A stretch of 64,000 nt of DNA. It comes from Hevea brasiliensis. Lineage: Eukaryota > Streptophyta > Magnoliopsida > Malpighiales > Euphorbiaceae. The stretch lies in assembly GCF_030052815.1 (NCBI RefSeq), contig NC_079493.1, forward strand, positions 122,413,132 to 122,477,131, written 5' to 3'. Shown piece after piece: positions 60,643 to 64,000 of the stretch. Made by a program: the position numbers and the translations under genes. The notes under the pieces were generated by a model. It did no database searches, was not told where the DNA came from, and saw only the letters and a program-made list of their open reading frames with translations. The first letter of the stretch is position 1, and every line of letters starts with the position of its first letter.

Positions 60643-61731
60643 TGCCACCGCCGTGTGAGTATCACGGAGGGGCACAAGGGCATTCAATCGATAATCTGCG
60701 GGGCACTCGGAGGAGAGTGCACGCTTAATCCAAACGGGTGGTTGAAGATCGAGGGAAATGGTTCCCTCCCCAATGTTACCTCAAACCCACTGCCTAACCA
60801 CAATGCGGGCAGTGGTGTAAATATGATAGAGTCTAAGGGAGAGGGATCAACACCAGAAGTGGATGAGCTGGTTCCATACTTCGAGGAGATTTTTACTGTA
60901 GCAACGAGGGAAGGCTACCTTTGCCCTCAGGTAGCGGGATTCGAAGAGAGTACGAGGTGTCCTTACCATGGAGGGGCAGCTAACCATGAGCTGCGAGATT
61001 GTGAGGGGTTCAGGCAAGAAGTCCGGAACTTATTGTCACTCAAGGTTCTGAGATGCCAGACAAGGCTGAAGACGGAAAAAGGAGTGAACACCACTGGATA
61101 CAGCCAGAACGCTTCTACCTCCAAACCCAGAATCACCTTCTCACCCCCGGTAGCCTCACCGCCGGTAACAGTTATCCAAACTCCACCTCAGCTCCCCATC
61201 ACCAATACTCACGCTGTCCCTTGGAACTATAACTTCCAAGTTTTCACTCAGGGAGCGTCAAGCAGTACATCCGCTCCTAGTCTTGCCTCACCTCCGGCAC
61301 CACCAAAACCATGTTTCGCTCCTCACGAGCACTTCAGAATGACTTATGCTGGACCTGCTAGCAACATTACTCCCCAAACCAGTTCTCGGCCCGTTATTGC
61401 AACAAAATCCTCTCCACCTGAGCAAGAAGTCGAGTTTATAACTCGAAGTGGGAGGTGTTACGGGAACGAAGAAAGAGAGAAGAGAAAAGGGAAAGTAAAA
61501 ATGGGAGAGTCATCCAGAAACACGGAAGAGGAGGTTGAGAAAGCAGGGGAAGCAGAGCCTATTGAGCACAAGGAAGATGAAGAACTGCTGCTCCAAATAA
61601 TGAAACAGAGCGAGTATGATGTGGTGGAGCTGTTGAGAAAACACCACTTGGATTTCATCAAGTATCACCGATCCCGAGCTCGGAAGTGCACCGACAAGCC
61701 TTACAAAGAATCCTCGGATCAAGTTTTGTGA
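60643..61731 (+). pseudogene. gag C-terminus / protease upstream region
   Basis: A zinc-binding-like CEYHGGAQGHS motif (Cys at ~60654) is followed by a frameshift before its last Cys (AATCTGCGGGG near 60695). From 60655 the open frame reads GWLKIEGNG, VPYFEEIFTVATREGYLC, a second CPYHGGAANHELRDC and FRQEVRNLL, then a long Pro/Ser/Thr linker, FITRSGRCYG, an acidic stretch and LLQIMKQSEYDVVELL. These are the usual plant gypsy gag-protease linker motifs. Stop at 61731. Confidence 0.8.
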
Positions 61732-62050
61732 ACCCCGACATTACTCCGGGCAATTTGAGAAGATAGTAGAACAAATCTGGGCATTCACTTTGTAGCCTTT
61801 TCTGAAGAGGAGGTAGACCCTGCAGGCTTAGGGCACAATAAAGCTCTGCATGTAACTGTGAAATGCAAGGGTTGTATAGTGGCCAAAGTTCTCATCGATA
61901 ACGGATCGGCCCTTAATGTATCGCCAGCGCAACCTTAGCCAGCACGGCCGACCAATCATATATACGTCAGAGTGCTATGGTGGTAAGAGCCTTTGACGGT
62001 ACCAGGAGAGAGGTGCTGGGAGACATTGATTTGCCAATCCAAGTCGGTGC
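61732..62050 (+). pseudogene. aspartic protease region, broken
   Basis: One frame gives GHNKALHVTVKCKGC and AKVLIDNGSALNVS, the catalytic D-N-G site of plant gypsy proteases (Asp at 61897). It then hits stops near 61937. The continuation MVVRAFDGTRREVLGDIDLP, IQVGACTFNVTF is in another frame. At least two indels, so no active protease. Confidence 0.8.
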
Positions 62051-62733
62051 ATGTACTTTCAATGTCACGTTCGTGTCATGAACATTGAGCCGCTTACACT
62101 ATCTTTGTTGGGAAGGCCGTGGATCCATTCTCGCGAATCTTTGTTTCCGACTTTGCACCAGAAGATCAAATACATTAAGGACGGCAAAATCATCACTGTA
62201 AGGGGCGAAGAAGCCATACTGGTCACCAAGCCGCAATCACTTCCCTATGTGGAAGCGGCCGAGGAATCGTTGGAGAGTTCTTTCCAGGCCCTTGAGCTGC
62301 AAGATACCGGGAAGGAGGGGGCTATGGCTATGGTAGCCAAAGTGCTGTCAAAGAACGGGTATGAAGAGGGTAAAGGCCTAGGCGCCACATTACAAGGGAT
62401 CGTGGAACCCATACCGGCTATTCAGAAGGTGGGCCGTAGTGGTTTGGGATATGAGGAGGATGCCCTCGTGGATGGGCGATTCTGGATGAGAAAAATACTT
62501 CGGGATCAGAGGTTTGACCAGAAGATGGAAAAGATGAAAGTAGTCCCGATAATCACGAAGATCTTCACCAAACCGGTCATTCAACATCCGGCAAATACAG
62601 AAGAATCACCCGATGATCCATCCATCGATGTCATCCAACTGGACTCCTTGTATGAGGCCCTAGTCTCGCCAGTGGTTGAGGGGCAGGAGCTGAACAACTG
62701 GACAATGGAGGATATCCCTGTACTCAATCTCGA
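62051..62733 (+). CDS. protease C-terminus with G-patch domain (retrotransposon)
   Basis: Open frame continuing the protease (LSLLGRPWIHSRESLFPTLH, QKIKYIKDGKIITVRGEEA), then a G-patch at ~62321-62455: MVAKVLSKNGYEEGKGLG, QGIVEPIP and GRSGLGYE. G-patch modules bind RNA or RNA helicases, and this one is common in plant gypsy Pol of this type. The frame ends NLE, then TAA, but that stop overlaps a splice donor (see 62734-62921). Confidence 0.75.
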
Positions 62734-62921
62734 GTAAAGTACCTCTGGTTATCTACACTTGATCACTTTGTCCATGGTGACAAGTGTAATACTGTAAATG
62801 GACCTTTTCTTATGGCATTAATATTATTAATGAATTGATAGCGCATTTTTAAATCCAACACTCTCTTTCTTTCCTTTTTAAATTCCATCTTTATAACATG
62901 TTCTATTCTTTATTCATTCAG
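62734..62921 (+). other. probable retrotransposon intron between protease/G-patch and RT
   Basis: Donor CTCGA|GTAAAGT at 62734 and acceptor TTATTCATTCAG| at 62921. The 188-bp segment is T-rich and AT-rich unlike its coding flanks. Removing it joins GA+G and puts the RT frame in phase with the G-patch frame, skipping the TAA. Ogre elements are known for an intron at this place in pol. Confidence 0.7.
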
Positions 62922-64000
62922 GACCATTCATCAATTAACACCTAATAATCCAATAGACTCAGAAAATCCTCTAGTTAATTTTGAAATCCCCATAACTGCC
63001 ATTACTTCAAGTGATTCTGAGGAAGACCTCATAGAAGAAGACGATGAAAAAGATGAACCCTCCCTCATGCCTTGTGAAAACGAAACGCGCACAATAAACT
63101 TAGGCACGGAGGAAGTAAAAAGGGAACTTAAGGTAGTGGAGAGTGAGGAATTGGGAGATATGATCTGTCTGCTTAAGGAATTCCTCGACGTGTTTTCCTG
63201 GAGCTATGATGATATGGTGGGTTTGGACCCTCAGATAGTGACGCACAAGATTCCCTTAATCCCAGGAACGATTCCGGTAAAGCAGAAACTAAGGAGGATG
63301 AATCCCGACACACTGCTTAAGGTTCGGGATGAAGTCAAGAAACAGTATGACGCCGGATTCTTGGAAGTGGTCAAATATCCCCAATGGGTGGCTAACGTCG
63401 TTCCGGTAATGAAGAAGGACGGGAGAGTCAGAGTGTGCGTTGACTACAGGGACCTTAATAAAGCTAGCTTGAAAGACGATTTCCCTCTCCCCCACATTGA
63501 TGTGTTAGTTGACAATGCTGCGGGATTGGGCAGGTGTTCGTGTATTGATGGGGCATCAGGGTACAATCAGATCCCAATGGACGAAGAAGACAAGGATAAA
63601 ACTGCTTTCATCACTCAATGGGGAGTATTCTGCTATCGGGTCATGCCCTTCGGGTTGAAAAATGCAGGGGCTACTTACCAGCGCGCAATGGTCACATTAT
63701 TCCATGACATGATGCATAAAGAAGTGGAGGTGTACGTGGATGATATGATCATTAAATCCAGGGGAGAAGAGAGCCACGTTCAGGTGATGAGGAGGGTATT
63801 CGAAAGGCTCAGGAAGTACCACTTGAAGCTGAACCCTGCTAAATGCATATTCGGAGCTAAAACCGGAAAGTTGTTGGGATTCATAGTAAGCGAGAAAGGG
63901 ATAGAAGTAGATCCAGACAAGGTTCGAGCTATTCAAGAAATGCCATCCCCAAAAACAGAAAGGGAGGTGCGCAGTTTTCTGGGAAAGCTGAACTACATTT
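62922..64000 (+). CDS. reverse transcriptase, partial (runs off window)
   Basis: Open for all 359 codons to the right edge, starting at an acceptor rather than an ATG. An acidic linker (SSDSEEDLIEEDDEKD) leads to FLDVFSWSYDDMVGLDPQIV, then RT blocks VPVMKKDGRVRVCVDYRDLN, LPHIDVLVDN, SCIDGASGYNQIPM, MPFGLKNAGATYQRAM and the catalytic YVDDMIIKS (63733 on), then KLLGFIVSEKGIEVDP and the start of the RT-RNaseH connection (REVRSFLGKLNYI). All RT motifs are intact in the visible part. RNase H and integrase should follow outside the window. Confidence 0.93.

Larger units (their letters stand above)
48634..64000 (+). mobile_element. Ty3/gypsy LTR retrotransposon, Tat/Ogre-like, 5' LTR to RT (3' part outside window)
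   Basis: Order: 5' LTR (48634-54554), PBS (54558-54575), leader, extra ORF1, duplicated gag, protease with G-patch, intron, reverse transcriptase. The very long LTR, extra ORF before gag, PBS resembling the tRNA-Arg complement and an intron in the pol region are features reported for Ogre/Tat elements. Several gag/pro frameshifts show this copy is not autonomous. It interrupts a LINE; the expected target duplication would be GTTTT. Confidence 0.85.

Overview
This is nuclear DNA of a dicot plant: AT-rich, with multi-exon genes, long introns, many (AT)n and (TAA)n tracts, and nested retroelements. The gene content (inositol oxygenase, Mediator subunit 6, malectin-like/LRR receptor kinases, F-box/LRR/FBD genes) is generic for rosids. 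The look of the repeats made me think of Malpighiales/Euphorbiaceae, but that is only an impression. All exon structures were built by hand from splice consensus, reading frame and family knowledge.

Layout. 1-1.4 kb: 5' part of a MIOX gene (minus strand, running off the left edge). 3.3-6.4 kb: complete five-exon MED6 (minus). 7.1-11.9 kb: complete 13-exon malectin-like/LRR receptor kinase, RLK-A (minus, 871 aa), with two GC-AG introns. 13.4-15.4 kb and 26.0-27.9 kb: two intact F-box/LRR/FBD genes (minus) lying in a duplicated ~2.5 kb block. 28.7-30.2 kb: a third, broken F-box gene carrying a perfect 66-bp foldback. 19.5-24.8 kb: one ~2.7 kb repeat element nested inverted inside a relative. 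34.5-40.2 kb: a second intact receptor kinase, RLK-B (plus, 869 aa), with a tandemly duplicated promoter and a MITE in intron 1. 41.1 kb and 44.0-48.1 kb: relics of further kinase copies, the second split by a third copy of the ~2.7 kb element and capped by a LINE. 48.6 kb to the right edge: a large Ty3/gypsy retrotransposon of Tat/Ogre type, inserted in that LINE.

Two ordinary housekeeping-type genes (MIOX, MED6) border a lineage-specific cluster in which receptor-kinase and F-box genes were duplicated, interleaved and partly destroyed. Pieces of one RLK promoter/leader occur four times across 20 kb, and the F-box genes sit between the RLK copies. The cluster therefore probably grew by duplication of mixed blocks, followed by insertions. 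The right quarter is retroelement: a ~5.9 kb LTR holding an antisense gene, a primer-binding site, an extra ORF1, a tandemly duplicated gag, broken protease/G-patch, a probable intron, and reverse transcriptase cut by the window end.
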